Assembly: GCA_015709575.1 (NCBI GenBank) | Contig: CP054190.1 | Location: forward strand, 2,168,616-2,232,615 | Length of the DNA stretch: 64,000 nt | Reading direction: 5' to 3' | Source of the DNA: Planctomycetia bacterium | Lineage (GTDB): Bacteria; Planctomycetota; Phycisphaerae; UBA1845; Fen-1342 | Shown here: in pieces, positions 50,255 to 58,814 of the stretch | Position numbering within the stretch: the first letter of the stretch is position 1 | Layout: each line of letters starts with the position of its first letter | Notes under the pieces: generated by a model | Databases searched by the model: none | What the model was told of the DNA's origin: nothing | The model's input: only the letters and a program-made list of their open reading frames with translations | Program-made: the position numbers and the translations under genes

Positions 50255-51679
50255 TCAACCGCCGAGCAGTCGCAGCACGTTCTGCGGAGTCTGGTTCGCG
50301 AGGCCAAGCACGGACGTGCCTGCACTGACGAGCACCTGGTTCCGCGTGAGCTGCGAGGTTTCCTGGGCAAAGTCCGCATCGCGGATCACGGACTCGGCAG
50401 AACTGAGGTTTTCCGCAGTGATGCCTAGTTGCGCGGCATTGGTGTCGAGCGTGTTCTTCTCGAACGCGCCGAGCCGGCCGCGCAGCACCGACACCTGGCG
50501 GATCGCCTCGGTGACGACGTCGGATGCCTCCTGGAAGCGCCCGTTGATCAGCGAGAACTGCTCGCCGGTCACGATCTGCGAGAGGAATCCGATCTCGGCG
50601 TTGCCGAGCTGCGAGGCGGCCACGGATTGCACGCCGACGCCCACCTGCAGATTCGAATTCACCTGCGATCCGAGCTGGAAGAGCGACCCGCCCTCGGTGA
50701 TGGCGAAGCGCGTCTGCCCCTGCCCGAACGTCGCGGCCAGGTCCAGCTCGACGTTGAGCGTGGCGGTTCGCAGCGAGAGGCGATTGCCCTCGCCGATGCT
50801 CTGCGCGCCGTTGATGGTGGCGACGGCGTCGCGGCCGTTCACGCGATCATCCGGGTTGCCTGCACCGTCCTGCGTCGCGAAGGCGCCGCTGCCGGGCAAG
50901 GGGCGGACCGAGACGAACTGCTTGCTGCCCATCGTGTCGGAGTAGAACCGCACCCCGCCGCCGGCAGCGGAGGTCGCGAAGACGCCGGTGGCGTCGCGGA
51001 TCGCGTTCACCGCGGTGATGATCGTCGAGGCCGAGGCGTTCGGCACGAACGACAGCGTTGTGGCCCCGCGGTTGCCCTGTACTTCGACCGTGACGGCCTG
51101 CGAGCCGACCGGGCCGGTGAAGAACAGCTCGGCCGGCTGGGCGGAGGTCGTCACGTTGACGTCGACGGGGATGTAGTCGCGGGTTCCGAACTGGGCCCCC
51201 GTGACGCGCAGCGCCGTGATCTGGTTCACGCTGACGCCGCTGGTGATGTAATCGAGCGAGCCATTGAGCAACGCTCGACCGGCAAAGGTCGTGCTGTTGG
51301 CGATGCGCGTGATGCTGGCGATGGCGGAATCGACCTGCAACTGGTTGGCCTTGATTTCGTCATCGGAGAGCGCACCGCGGTTGGCGGACTCCACCAGCTT
51401 GTCCTGGATGCTGACGAGCAGCGCCGCGACTTCGTTGAGCGCGCCCTCGGTGGTCGAGATGATCGTCCCAGCGCGCTGCGTGTTCTTGATCGCCTGATTG
51501 ACGGCGGAGATCTCGCTCCGCAGCCGCTCCGAGACAATCAGGCCGGCGGGGTCGTCCTTGCCGCGGCTGACGCGCAGGCCGGTCGACAGGCGTTCGAGCG
51601 TCGAATTCAGCTTGGAATACGACGTGTTCAGATTTCTCTGCGCGATCAGCGCGGAGACATTGGTGTTAATACGAGCCAT
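50255..51679 (-). CDS. fliC: Flagellin
   Basis: A protein of 474 residues. The filament subunit. The conserved N-terminal D0/D1 helix pair (MARINTNVSALIAQRNLNTS, RLSTGLRVSRGKDDPAGLIV) and C-terminal helix (RDADFAQETSQLTRNQVLVS, ending TPQNVLRLLGG) enclose a variable middle with a flagellin hook-IN-like repeat (VEVQGNRGATTLSF). Shine-Dalgarno GGGAGG at 51692-51687. csrA lies 72 bp upstream and fliW next to it, an arrangement known for translational control of flagellin. Confidence 0.96.
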   Translation of the reverse strand: MARINTNVSALIAQRNLNTSYSKLNSTLERLSTGLRVSRGKDDPAGLIVSERLRSEISAVNQAIKNTQRAGTIISTTEGALNEVAALLVSIQDKLVESANRGALSDDEIKANQLQVDSAIASITRIANSTTFAGRALLNGSLDYITSGVSVNQITALRVTGAQFGTRDYIPVDVNVTTSAQPAELFFTGPVGSQAVTVEVQGNRGATTLSFVPNASASTIITAVNAIRDATGVFATSAAGGGVRFYSDTMGSKQFVSVRPLPGSGAFATQDGAGNPDDRVNGRDAVATINGAQSIGEGNRLSLRTATLNVELDLAATFGQGQTRFAITEGGSLFQLGSQVNSNLQVGVGVQSVAASQLGNAEIGFLSQIVTGEQFSLINGRFQEASDVVTEAIRQVSVLRGRLGAFEKNTLDTNAAQLGITAENLSSAESVIRDADFAQETSQLTRNQVLVSAGTSVLGLANQTPQNVLRLLGG

Positions 51680-51683
51680 TGGC

Positions 51684-51692
51684 CATCCTCCC
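51684..51692 (-). promoter_or_regulatory. Flagellin ribosome site with overlapping CsrA-type AGGATG motif
   Basis: The flagellin leader reads GGGAGGATGGCCA before the ATG at 51679. GGGAGG is the ribosome site; AGGATG (51689-51684) is the core of the CsrA recognition sequence. CsrA bound here would block translation. This is a motif match, supported by the adjacent csrA and fliW genes. Confidence 0.55.
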
Positions 51693-51738
51693 TGAACGGT
51701 TCGTGGCTGAAGGTTGTCCGAAGTGTGAGAAAGCCGAT

Positions 51739-51757
51739 CGCTGACCGCCGGTCAGCG
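51739..51757. repeat. Perfect 8-bp hairpin at the end of csrA
   Basis: CGCTGACC at 51739-51746 and GGTCAGCG at 51750-51757 with a 3-nt loop, overlapping the csrA stop codon. It might separate or tune csrA and flagellin expression. Confidence 0.4.
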
Positions 51758-52009
51758 CTTGTTGTCGTCGGGCGGGACGGGAGCTTTGCGCGGGGCCGGG
51801 GCGAGCGACGCCACGTCGTCGGCGCGCACTCCCGCAGCCTTGCGATTCTCCCGCTGGATGGCCTCGTAGACTTCCTTTCGATGCACCGAAATCTCCGCTG
51901 GTGCGACGATCCCGAGGCGGACCTTGTCCCCCCGGATGTCGACGACCGTGATCTGCACGTTGTCGCCGATCATGATCGACTCGTCGCGTTGTCTGGAAAG
52001 CACCAACAT
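51752..52009 (-). CDS. csrA: Carbon storage regulator / translational repressor CsrA
   Basis: A protein of 85 residues. An RNA-binding dimer that recognises GGA motifs near ribosome sites. It begins [20 protein letters not shown] and continues with [20 protein letters not shown] and [14 protein letters not shown], as in typical CsrA. A Pro/Ala/Lys tail of about 25 residues is additional. It lies between fliW and flagellin on the same strand. Confidence 0.96.
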   Translation of the reverse strand: MLVLSRQRDESIMIGDNVQITVVDIRGDKVRLGIVAPAEISVHRKEVYEAIQRENRKAAGVRADDVASLAPAPRKAPVPPDDNKR

Positions 52010-52279
52010 CCGCGGCTCCTTCCTGGGTCATGTCGATGCGCCGTGCCGCGCCGCCTGCGTCCATGACCGGCAGCGGCAGCAACAACGACCATACGAGCGT
52101 CGGACTCGCGCAACGCGAGTCGCCGCCGGTCGGGCGCGGCGGACGCTCTGGCGAATTCCAACGCATTATAGATGATCCTCGCGGCCGGGCGGACAAACAG
52201 CGCCCGCAATCACGGCCAATCACTGGGCCGGGGCTTCGCCACGCGCGGGCTCCCGGCGATTTCCGAGTCACGTCCGGCC

Positions 52280-52726
52280 TCAGGCGCTGCGCGCCACGGC
52301 CCGCGGCGCCGAGACTTCCACCAGCGCGTGGCGGGTCGAGTAGCGCTTGTCCGCCAGCACGAACTGGCGTGCCAGCCGCGACGTCGCACCGATCACGAGC
52401 GGACCCAGCAGGTTGCCCGTCAGCACGCCGTCCACCTTGTTCACGATCACCAGCACCTGGCAATCCTCCGAGTCCGTCAGCCCCAGCGGGGCGACGTCGT
52501 CGGCGCGCACCGGCACCTGGTAGTCCGGCACGAAGTGGCGCGGGTCGCACACCACGAAGGCCAGCGCCGGATCGTCGACGCTCTGCAGCCAGTAGAACAC
52601 GTCCGAGGAAGTTTGCAGCAGGGTAAAGACCCGCTGCTGGGCAAAGCCCAAAATCCCTTCCCGGAACGTGATCAGACGCTCGGCGTCGATCTCCACCGGT
52701 CCAAATCGGGACGTCTCGATGAGCAT
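52280..52726 (-). CDS. fliW: Flagellar assembly factor FliW
   Basis: A protein of 148 residues from ATG 52726 (GGAG 8 nt upstream; an ATG 21 bp earlier is possible). FliW binds both flagellin and CsrA and so couples flagellin secretion to its translation. Landmarks: TSRFGPVEIDAERLITFREG, ILGFAQQRVFTLLQ, FYWLQSVDDPALAFVVCDPR and VIVNKVDGVLTGNLLGPLVI. A 270-bp gap to csrA shows no gene. Confidence 0.94.
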   Translation of the reverse strand: MLIETSRFGPVEIDAERLITFREGILGFAQQRVFTLLQTSSDVFYWLQSVDDPALAFVVCDPRHFVPDYQVPVRADDVAPLGLTDSEDCQVLVIVNKVDGVLTGNLLGPLVIGATSRLARQFVLADKRYSTRHALVEVSAPRAVARSA

Positions 52727-52916
52727 CCGCGTGCTCCACGTGGCCATTCCATGGTTCGATGATGCTGCGGGCGCGTACCGGCCTCCACAGGCCGGCGCCA
52801 CTGCCTCGCGCCGCAGCCGGCGCCTCCGATCGCCTCACCCGCTTCCCGCGGGCCATCGGCAACGGGCGTCCGCGGCCACAATGCGGCCGCCCGTCGCGTC
52901 CGGTCTCGTCGCGACA

Positions 52917-52938
52917 GGCTCCCGAAATCCGGGGAGCC
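52917..52938 (-). terminator. Hairpin just downstream of flgL
   Basis: GGCTCCC at 52917-52923 pairs with GGGAGCC at 52932-52938, 25 bp after the flgL stop on the - strand. No T-run. It could mark the end of the flgF-to-flgL transcript and separate it from fliW. Confidence 0.35.
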
Positions 52939-52962
52939 GGCCGTGACGCGACCGGTGTTTCG

Positions 52963-54870
52963 TTACAGCGCGTCCATCAGAGACAGGTTCTGAACCCGCG
53001 CTGCGGCGGTGATGTTGGCCTGCAGGGCGGTCTGCACCTGCTGAAACCGAACCACCGCCTCCGTTAGATCCATGTCGCGCACGTCGCTGAGCAGCACCCG
53101 TGTCGCGGTTTCCTCGTTCTCCAGGCGCGCCACGCGATCACTCATCGCCTTGGACTGCGCCGCGAGCTGCCCTTGCACGGACAGCATGCTCTCCATCACG
53201 CTCTGCAATCGCTCGCCGGCGTACTGGATTCGCTTCGTGTCGTCGCCACGTAGCCCGTCGCGCAGCTCCAGCAGCGCCGTGAACGTGCTGTTCACGCGCA
53301 CCGGTCGGACCGGCTCACCCACGAGCTGATTGCCGGTCGGCGTGACATTCAGCCCCAGCCCGTCGATCGCCGGAGAGAGATTCAGCCGCTCGATGCGGAT
53401 GGTCCCGCCGCCGGTCGTGTTGTCCGAGATCAGCAGGCCGCCGCCGTTGGGGCCGATGCCCACCGTGATGGCCCCGCCCCCGGCCGCATTCAGCCGGTCA
53501 ATGACATCCTGCAGCGTCGTTGCGCCGTCGATGTCTACGTCGATCGTGGTGCCGTCGGCGGTAATGATCCGCAGGTCGTCGCCCGGCAGCGTCTGCACGC
53601 CGCGACCGTCATTCAACTCGGAAAGCGGCACCTGGCCGTGCGTCGTGCGAATTCCAAGAGCCAGCGCGGACGCTCCGCCGGTGTCCTCGACGTGCAGGTC
53701 GCTGCCGGACGTGCGGTTCAGCACGTCGATGGAGCGGCCGTCCTCGTTAATCCTGGCCCAGACGCCGATGCCGGCGGCATTGATGCGGTTGATCACGTCC
53801 TCGATCGTCGTCGCGCCGTTCACGGGGACGCTGGCTGAGCGGTTGCCGTTGCGGATGACAATGTCGCCGCCGAGGCTCAGGCCCGCCCCGCCGGAGAGCG
53901 ACGCAAGCTGCGTCTGAAGATTGAGCACCGGATCGAGGTCAGTCCCACCGGCGCTGATCGCCCCACTGGAGATCAGCCCCAGATCCCGGGCCGCCTGCCC
54001 GCCGCCGATGTCGGAGATCGTGACCGAGGCGAAGCCGGTGGTCGTGATCACCTGGATCCCGCTCGGGATCACCGAAGCGGCGAGATTGGGCGGCATGGAG
54101 GCATTCAGGCGATCAACGATGTCGCCGACGGTCGCCGCTCCGGAAAGATCGATCTCGGCCTGCTGCGTGCCGTTGGACACCAGCACGCTGCCGAGCCGAA
54201 CGCCGCTGCCGGCGCTGCCCCTCAAGTCGCTGATGCGCGTGTTCACGGTGACTGCCGGGTTCAGATCAACGCGACCGCGCACCTGTCCGGATACCGCCCC
54301 GAAGAACGAGCCGCCGGGAACGGTGAACGTGTCGCTGGTGAGGTCGGAATCCACGAGCGTGCTGAGGCGGTTGAGGTCGCCGCGGTACAGCACGCTGTCG
54401 CCGGTGAACTCGAACGGCGCACCGCCGCCGTAGTGCCCGCTGAACAGGTAGGTGTCCACATGGCGGCGATTGGCGACGCTGACCGCCTGCCCGACGATCG
54501 AATCGATGTAGTTTGCAAGCGAGGCGCGCTCTTCCGCCGAGGTGGAGCTGTTGAGCGCTTCGAGCGCCGTGTTGTGCGCTGACCGCATCAGTTCGACCGC
54601 CTCCAACATCGCGGACTCGGTCGCCGAGAGCGTGCTGTTGGCGGTGCGCAGGTTGTTCATGACGCCGGAAATCGAGTCGAGGCGGCGCTCGACGCTGGTA
54701 GCGACGGCGGCGTCGGCCGGGGCCTGGCTGGGCGTGAGGAAGCGCAAGCCGGTCGATAGCTGGTTCTCGATCCGCAGCAGGTCGAGCTGCCGCCCGGTCA
54801 GCGACTGCTGGAGCTGAAAGCTCCGCAGGTGCTGACTGACGCGAGCCACGTTGAGTGGGATGATCGCCAT
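52963..54870 (-). CDS. flgL: Flagellar hook-filament junction protein FlgL, enlarged
   Basis: A protein of 635 residues, about twice the length of enteric FlgL (about 317). N-terminal flagellin-like helices (QHLRSFQLQQSLTGRQLDLL, QLSTGLRFLTPSQAPADAAV) and C-terminal helices (RVLLSDVRDMDLTEAVVRFQ, ending NLSLMDAL) are conserved. The extra middle consists of three repeats of about 100 residues. Each has a strand segment followed by GAATVGDIVDRLNAS, GATTIEDVINRINAA or GATTLQDVIDRLNAA (flagellin hook-IN motif). It starts 36 bp after the flgK stop. Confidence 0.93.
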   Translation of the reverse strand: MAIIPLNVARVSQHLRSFQLQQSLTGRQLDLLRIENQLSTGLRFLTPSQAPADAAVATSVERRLDSISGVMNNLRTANSTLSATESAMLEAVELMRSAHNTALEALNSSTSAEERASLANYIDSIVGQAVSVANRRHVDTYLFSGHYGGGAPFEFTGDSVLYRGDLNRLSTLVDSDLTSDTFTVPGGSFFGAVSGQVRGRVDLNPAVTVNTRISDLRGSAGSGVRLGSVLVSNGTQQAEIDLSGAATVGDIVDRLNASMPPNLAASVIPSGIQVITTTGFASVTISDIGGGQAARDLGLISSGAISAGGTDLDPVLNLQTQLASLSGGAGLSLGGDIVIRNGNRSASVPVNGATTIEDVINRINAAGIGVWARINEDGRSIDVLNRTSGSDLHVEDTGGASALALGIRTTHGQVPLSELNDGRGVQTLPGDDLRIITADGTTIDVDIDGATTLQDVIDRLNAAGGGAITVGIGPNGGGLLISDNTTGGGTIRIERLNLSPAIDGLGLNVTPTGNQLVGEPVRPVRVNSTFTALLELRDGLRGDDTKRIQYAGERLQSVMESMLSVQGQLAAQSKAMSDRVARLENEETATRVLLSDVRDMDLTEAVVRFQQVQTALQANITAAARVQNLSLMDAL

Positions 54871-54906
54871 GCTCAGGGTTCCGATTCGCCGCAGGGCCGG
54901 AGCGCG

Positions 54907-56616
54907 TCAGCGCACCAGCGACAACACCTCGTCCGCCAGGCTGTCCAGCACGGTCAGGTAGCGCGTTGCTCCCTGAAACGCCCGTTCGAATTTCTGCAGG
55001 TTGATCGCCTCTTCATCCAGGCTGACGCCGCTGATCGACTCGCGTTGCGCCGTCAGGCTCGCAAACACCGTGTCGCTCGCGTCCAGCTCGCCCAGCGCGG
55101 CGGCGGTGCTCACCGCCAACTCGCTGATCGTGCGGCTGTGATAGGTGTGCAACCCCACACCACCGAGCAGCCCGCTGGCACGATCGCCGAGCACCGCCAG
55201 CAACCCCGCGTTGTCGCCGTCGTTGATCGCTCCGCTGGCCGACGCGGCGATCAATCCCGGATCACGGCGCAAGTCGGCACTGACATCGATCGTGGCGGCA
55301 TCCGTGCCGGTGAAGAAAGCGCCGATCCCGACGGCGCTAAGAACGCCCGAACTGTCCTCGGTGAACCAGAACTGCTGTCCGTTCTCACCCGAAATGTTCA
55401 GGCGCCCGTCGCTCCCTACAAAGGCGTTCAGCCCCGGTACTTCATCCAGGTCATTGGCGAGTGTTTCGAGCGTTGTGTCGTTCGACCCGATACCATCCAG
55501 GTCGATCTCGATCTGGCGCGTGATTTCCTGTCCGGTCTGCGGGTCGCGAACGTGCACGATCATGGTGCCGTTCTGCACCGGAAAGGGCAGTCCGGCGGCG
55601 GTGCTGCCCAGCGGGGCAGCCGGGTTTGCGGCAAAGTGCGCGCTCTGCATCGAGCTGTAGCCGGTCAGGCCGCGCCCCTGCCCGTGTACCTGATTGACCT
55701 CACGGATCAACCCGCGGGCCAGGCCGTCAAGCCGGTCCAGTTGGTTCACCAGGTGCACGTCGCGAGTTTCGACAATGCCGGCCAGCTTCCCGGCACGAAG
55801 CACGACGGACGACTGGTCGTCCGCGAAGCGGATGGAGGCGCGCTCGTACCCGTCCACCAGTTCGATCTGCGTAGTCAATCCACGCGAACGGTTGAACTCG
55901 ACCAGCGGTTGGCTGCCTACATAGACGTTGACGGATCCGTTGGGCTGCTCGCGGACCTGCACGTTCATGTAGTCCGCCAGCTCCTTAAGCAGTGTGTCGC
56001 GCCGGTCGCGGAGCGGACCCGAGACGCTTTGCCCGCGCGCCTCCTCTGAAACTACCTGCTGATTGATCTGCGCGATCTCGCGGGCGATCTCGCCGGCCCG
56101 GCGAGCGCCCTCCACCGCGAGCTGGTTCAGGTCGGATATCTGCGTGAGCAGCCCGCTGCGCTGCCGACGGATGGTGCGCACCATCGCGTCGGCCGCGACG
56201 AGCACACCCTGTCGCGGCGCGCCGTCGGCGGGCGCAGTCTGCACCTCCCCGAAGGAGGAAAAGAACTGCGTGAGCTGCGTCGAGAGATCCTGCTCGGTCA
56301 GTTCGTTGTAGAGTGACTCCACCCGCGAGAGTTGCGTGCGCCGCACGTCCGCTCCGCTGCGCGTCGCAATCGCGAGGCGCAACTGCGACTCGATCGACTC
56401 GTCGATGTGGCGGTTCAGGTGGCTCAGACGAACGCCCGCACCTGGAGCCACGCCGCCGAGCGTCGGGCCACCGAGCTGCGGCGTCAACCGACCCGACAGG
56501 CGCGTGTAGTTCGGGTTGCCGACGTTGGCGATGTTCTGCCCCACGATCGCCAGCGCGGACTGGTACGCGGCCAGCGCGCTGCGTCCGGTCTGGAATGAGG
56601 GTCCGAGCAGTGCCAT
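54907..56616 (-). CDS. flgK: Flagellar hook-associated protein FlgK
   Basis: A protein of 569 residues from ATG 56616. The first hook-filament junction protein. N-terminal signature ALAIVGQNIANVGNPNYTRL (the ANxxNxxTxGY-type rod/hook motif) and C-terminal EEAINLQKFERAFQGATRYL with VLDSLADEVLSLVR. It lies 4 bp downstream of flgN, its secretion chaperone. No odd features. Confidence 0.95.
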   Translation of the reverse strand: MALLGPSFQTGRSALAAYQSALAIVGQNIANVGNPNYTRLSGRLTPQLGGPTLGGVAPGAGVRLSHLNRHIDESIESQLRLAIATRSGADVRRTQLSRVESLYNELTEQDLSTQLTQFFSSFGEVQTAPADGAPRQGVLVAADAMVRTIRRQRSGLLTQISDLNQLAVEGARRAGEIAREIAQINQQVVSEEARGQSVSGPLRDRRDTLLKELADYMNVQVREQPNGSVNVYVGSQPLVEFNRSRGLTTQIELVDGYERASIRFADDQSSVVLRAGKLAGIVETRDVHLVNQLDRLDGLARGLIREVNQVHGQGRGLTGYSSMQSAHFAANPAAPLGSTAAGLPFPVQNGTMIVHVRDPQTGQEITRQIEIDLDGIGSNDTTLETLANDLDEVPGLNAFVGSDGRLNISGENGQQFWFTEDSSGVLSAVGIGAFFTGTDAATIDVSADLRRDPGLIAASASGAINDGDNAGLLAVLGDRASGLLGGVGLHTYHSRTISELAVSTAAALGELDASDTVFASLTAQRESISGVSLDEEAINLQKFERAFQGATRYLTVLDSLADEVLSLVR

Positions 56617-56620
56617 GGTC

Positions 56621-57169
56621 TTAACCCAGCGCGTCCACCCACGTACGGGCAACGCAGGACTCGGTTCGGCCGCCGGCGCCGTAGCCGATCGGCTCGCGGT
56701 TCGCACCGGCCAGTTCGGCCAGCACCGCGCGAATGTGCAGCTGCAGTCTCTGTGCCACGTCCGCGGTGAGACGCGTGTTTTTCTTCAGAATCTCGGCCGC
56801 GGACCGCAAACCGACGCTGCGGGCGCGAATACGCGACGAAATCGGCTCCTGCAGGCGATCCGCCAGCTCCTCCAGCCGCAGCGGATTCGCATCGTGCGCG
56901 TGCAGCGCCTGCGCCAGGTCGGCAAGAATCGCCGAGCGGGTCTGCTCCACCTGGGCCGTGCGGGCCAGGACGCGCTCCTCTTCTTCGCTCTGAACCCGCA
57001 GCGCTTCCGTATCCGCCCGACGAAGCGCCGCCAGGCGCGCCGCCGCGCTCTCACCCAAGCGCGTCAGTAGAACATGCAGCTCCGCCAGGCAGGCATCGAG
57101 GCGCTCGGCCAGCGACAGGACGCTGGTTGTTCTCGATTGGGTCCGCTGGCGCGTGATGACGGCAGTCAT
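56621..57169 (-). CDS. flgN: FlgN-like flagellar export chaperone
   Basis: A protein of 182 residues, mostly long charged helices with heptads (SLAERLDACLAELHVLLTRL, LQEPISSRIRARSVGLRSAA). FlgN escorts FlgK and FlgL to the export gate. Sequence identity in this family is low, so the call rests on size, helical content and position between the rod-binding protein and flgK. Its ATG overlaps the upstream gene's stop by 4 bp. Confidence 0.8.
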   Translation of the reverse strand: MTAVITRQRTQSRTTSVLSLAERLDACLAELHVLLTRLGESAAARLAALRRADTEALRVQSEEEERVLARTAQVEQTRSAILADLAQALHAHDANPLRLEELADRLQEPISSRIRARSVGLRSAAEILKKNTRLTADVAQRLQLHIRAVLAELAGANREPIGYGAGGRTESCVARTWVDALG

Positions 57170-57564
57170 GCCCAGATCTCCATCCCTTCCGTCCGCGTAG
57201 TGCCAGCGACGCGCGGCTCCTGACGGGCGTCAGACCGGCCGATCCACGATTCGATCTGCGCCGTCAGGCCACCGCGATCAGCTGCAGCCGTGGCAGCGGC
57301 AATGCGCTGGTCAAGCATCTGTCCAAAGGCATCCTCGCCCCGGCCGCCATGCGCGAACTTCCGTCCGATCGGGTCGCTGCGCATCTGTTCGAGCATCGGG
57401 GCATAGAACATGGCCGCGGACATTCCTTCCGCGGTGCGGCGAATGAGCGCCGCACGCGGTTCCTGCGTCGTGCGGCCGAGCCGCTCCTGCGCCCGTACCA
57501 GCGCTGCCGTTGACAGCACAGCGGGCTGGTGAGCCGCGATGGATCGGATGTCATTCACCGGCAT
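57166..57564 (-). CDS. flgJ: Rod-binding protein (FlgJ N-terminal domain type, no muramidase domain)
   Basis: A protein of 132 residues. It aligns with the FlgJ rod-binding domain by FYAPMLEQMRSDPIGRKFAH and DAFGQMLDQRIAAATAA. The C-terminal peptidoglycan hydrolase domain of enteric FlgJ is absent, as in many bacteria where a separate hydrolase opens the wall. It overlaps flgI by 1 bp (TAATG) and flgN by 4 bp. Confidence 0.85.
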   Translation of the reverse strand: MPVNDIRSIAAHQPAVLSTAALVRAQERLGRTTQEPRAALIRRTAEGMSAAMFYAPMLEQMRSDPIGRKFAHGGRGEDAFGQMLDQRIAAATAAADRGGLTAQIESWIGRSDARQEPRVAGTTRTEGMEIWA

Positions 57565-58742
57565 TACTCCGAATACGCCAGTTGCGCGTGCAATGCGCCG
57601 CTGCGGTGGAGCTGCTCCACCGCCTCGGCCATCTGCGCCTGCGAGAGCTTGATCTTGGAAAACGCGTCCAGCAGCTCCTGGAATTCGACGGTGGCCGTTC
57701 GATCCGTGTCCATTCCGGCAACGTCGTCGGCGCCGGGCGGAGCCTGCGCTGCTCCTTCCACAGTGCCTACGCGAACGGAGCCGATGCCGCTGATGTGCAG
57801 GACGGTCGGCGAGACAGTCACGGTGCCGCTCATCACGATCGTGCGCTTCGAGCGCGAGATCGTGACCCGCGCCGGCTGTTGCGGCATGACGAACAACTGC
57901 GTCTGAAGGACGCGGCTGATAAACCCGGCCGGCTGCCGCAGCTCGTAATCAGGAATGCGCACGACGACCGTCTGCGGCCCGGTGGCGATCGCAGCGTCGT
58001 CGCGGACGACGACGATGCCGTCCGAGCGGCGATCGGAGCTGCGTTCGGCGCTGGCGCTGGAGACCTCGTGGTTGACAGCCCGTGCGACCATCTGGGCCAT
58101 CGGCCAGCCGGCCTGCGATTCATCCAGCACAAGCGTGATTGCGCCATCAGCGATGAAGTTGTAGACAAACTCGCGCTCGAACACGGCGCCGCCGCGAATC
58201 AGGCCGCGGGTCGGCGTCTTCGGGTCGGGCATTTCAATTTTTCCGCCCGCTAGTGCGAATATCTCCGTGACGCTGAGCGTTGATTCCTGAAGCGGCGTTG
58301 TCAGTAACTGGCCGCCCTCCAGGCTCTTGGCCGCACCGATCACGGACACGACCACGTCAACCGCCTGTCCCTCCTGCACGCCAAATTGCGGAATCTGTGC
58401 TTCGACGGCCACGATGGCGACGGTGTTGTTGGCCTTCAGCTCGCGCGGGTCGAAGACCGGCTGCAGGAAGCGCTGGTGCATCGCCTGCAACGCGCGGGCA
58501 GTGTTCGGATAGGCACCGGCGTCGCCGCTGCCCTTGAGCCCCACCACCAGGCCGAAGCCCATCAGGCGGTTCGTGCGCTGACCCTGCAGGCGGGCAATGT
58601 CCTGAACCCGCACTTCTGCGAGCGTGGTCATGGCGCCGGCTGCCAGAAAAACCACGGCGGCCAGCCGCGTCAGTAACGACCGATCGCGAAATCCATTTCG
58701 CAGGTTGCAGTGCTGGGTCATGGTCTCACTGATTGACCGCAT
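57564..58742 (-). CDS. flgI: Flagellar P-ring protein FlgI
   Basis: A protein of 392 residues. The periplasmic P-ring around the rod. A signal peptide (LTRLAAVVFLAAGAMTTLA) precedes the mature start EVRVQDIARLQGQRTNRLMG, then FGLVVGLKGSGDAGAYPNTA, VVVSVIGAAKSLEGGQLLTT and the end KIKLSQAQMAEAVEQLHRSG. It implies an outer membrane and peptidoglycan-associated ring. Confidence 0.96.
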   Translation of the reverse strand: MRSISETMTQHCNLRNGFRDRSLLTRLAAVVFLAAGAMTTLAEVRVQDIARLQGQRTNRLMGFGLVVGLKGSGDAGAYPNTARALQAMHQRFLQPVFDPRELKANNTVAIVAVEAQIPQFGVQEGQAVDVVVSVIGAAKSLEGGQLLTTPLQESTLSVTEIFALAGGKIEMPDPKTPTRGLIRGGAVFEREFVYNFIADGAITLVLDESQAGWPMAQMVARAVNHEVSSASAERSSDRRSDGIVVVRDDAAIATGPQTVVVRIPDYELRQPAGFISRVLQTQLFVMPQQPARVTISRSKRTIVMSGTVTVSPTVLHISGIGSVRVGTVEGAAQAPPGADDVAGMDTDRTATVEFQELLDAFSKIKLSQAQMAEAVEQLHRSGALHAQLAYSE

Positions 58743-58814
58743 TTCCGTTGCTCCCGACCTCGGCCGCCTCGATCGCCCTCTCGCGGTTCTCGCGCCGCTG
58801 AATCGCGCTGCACG

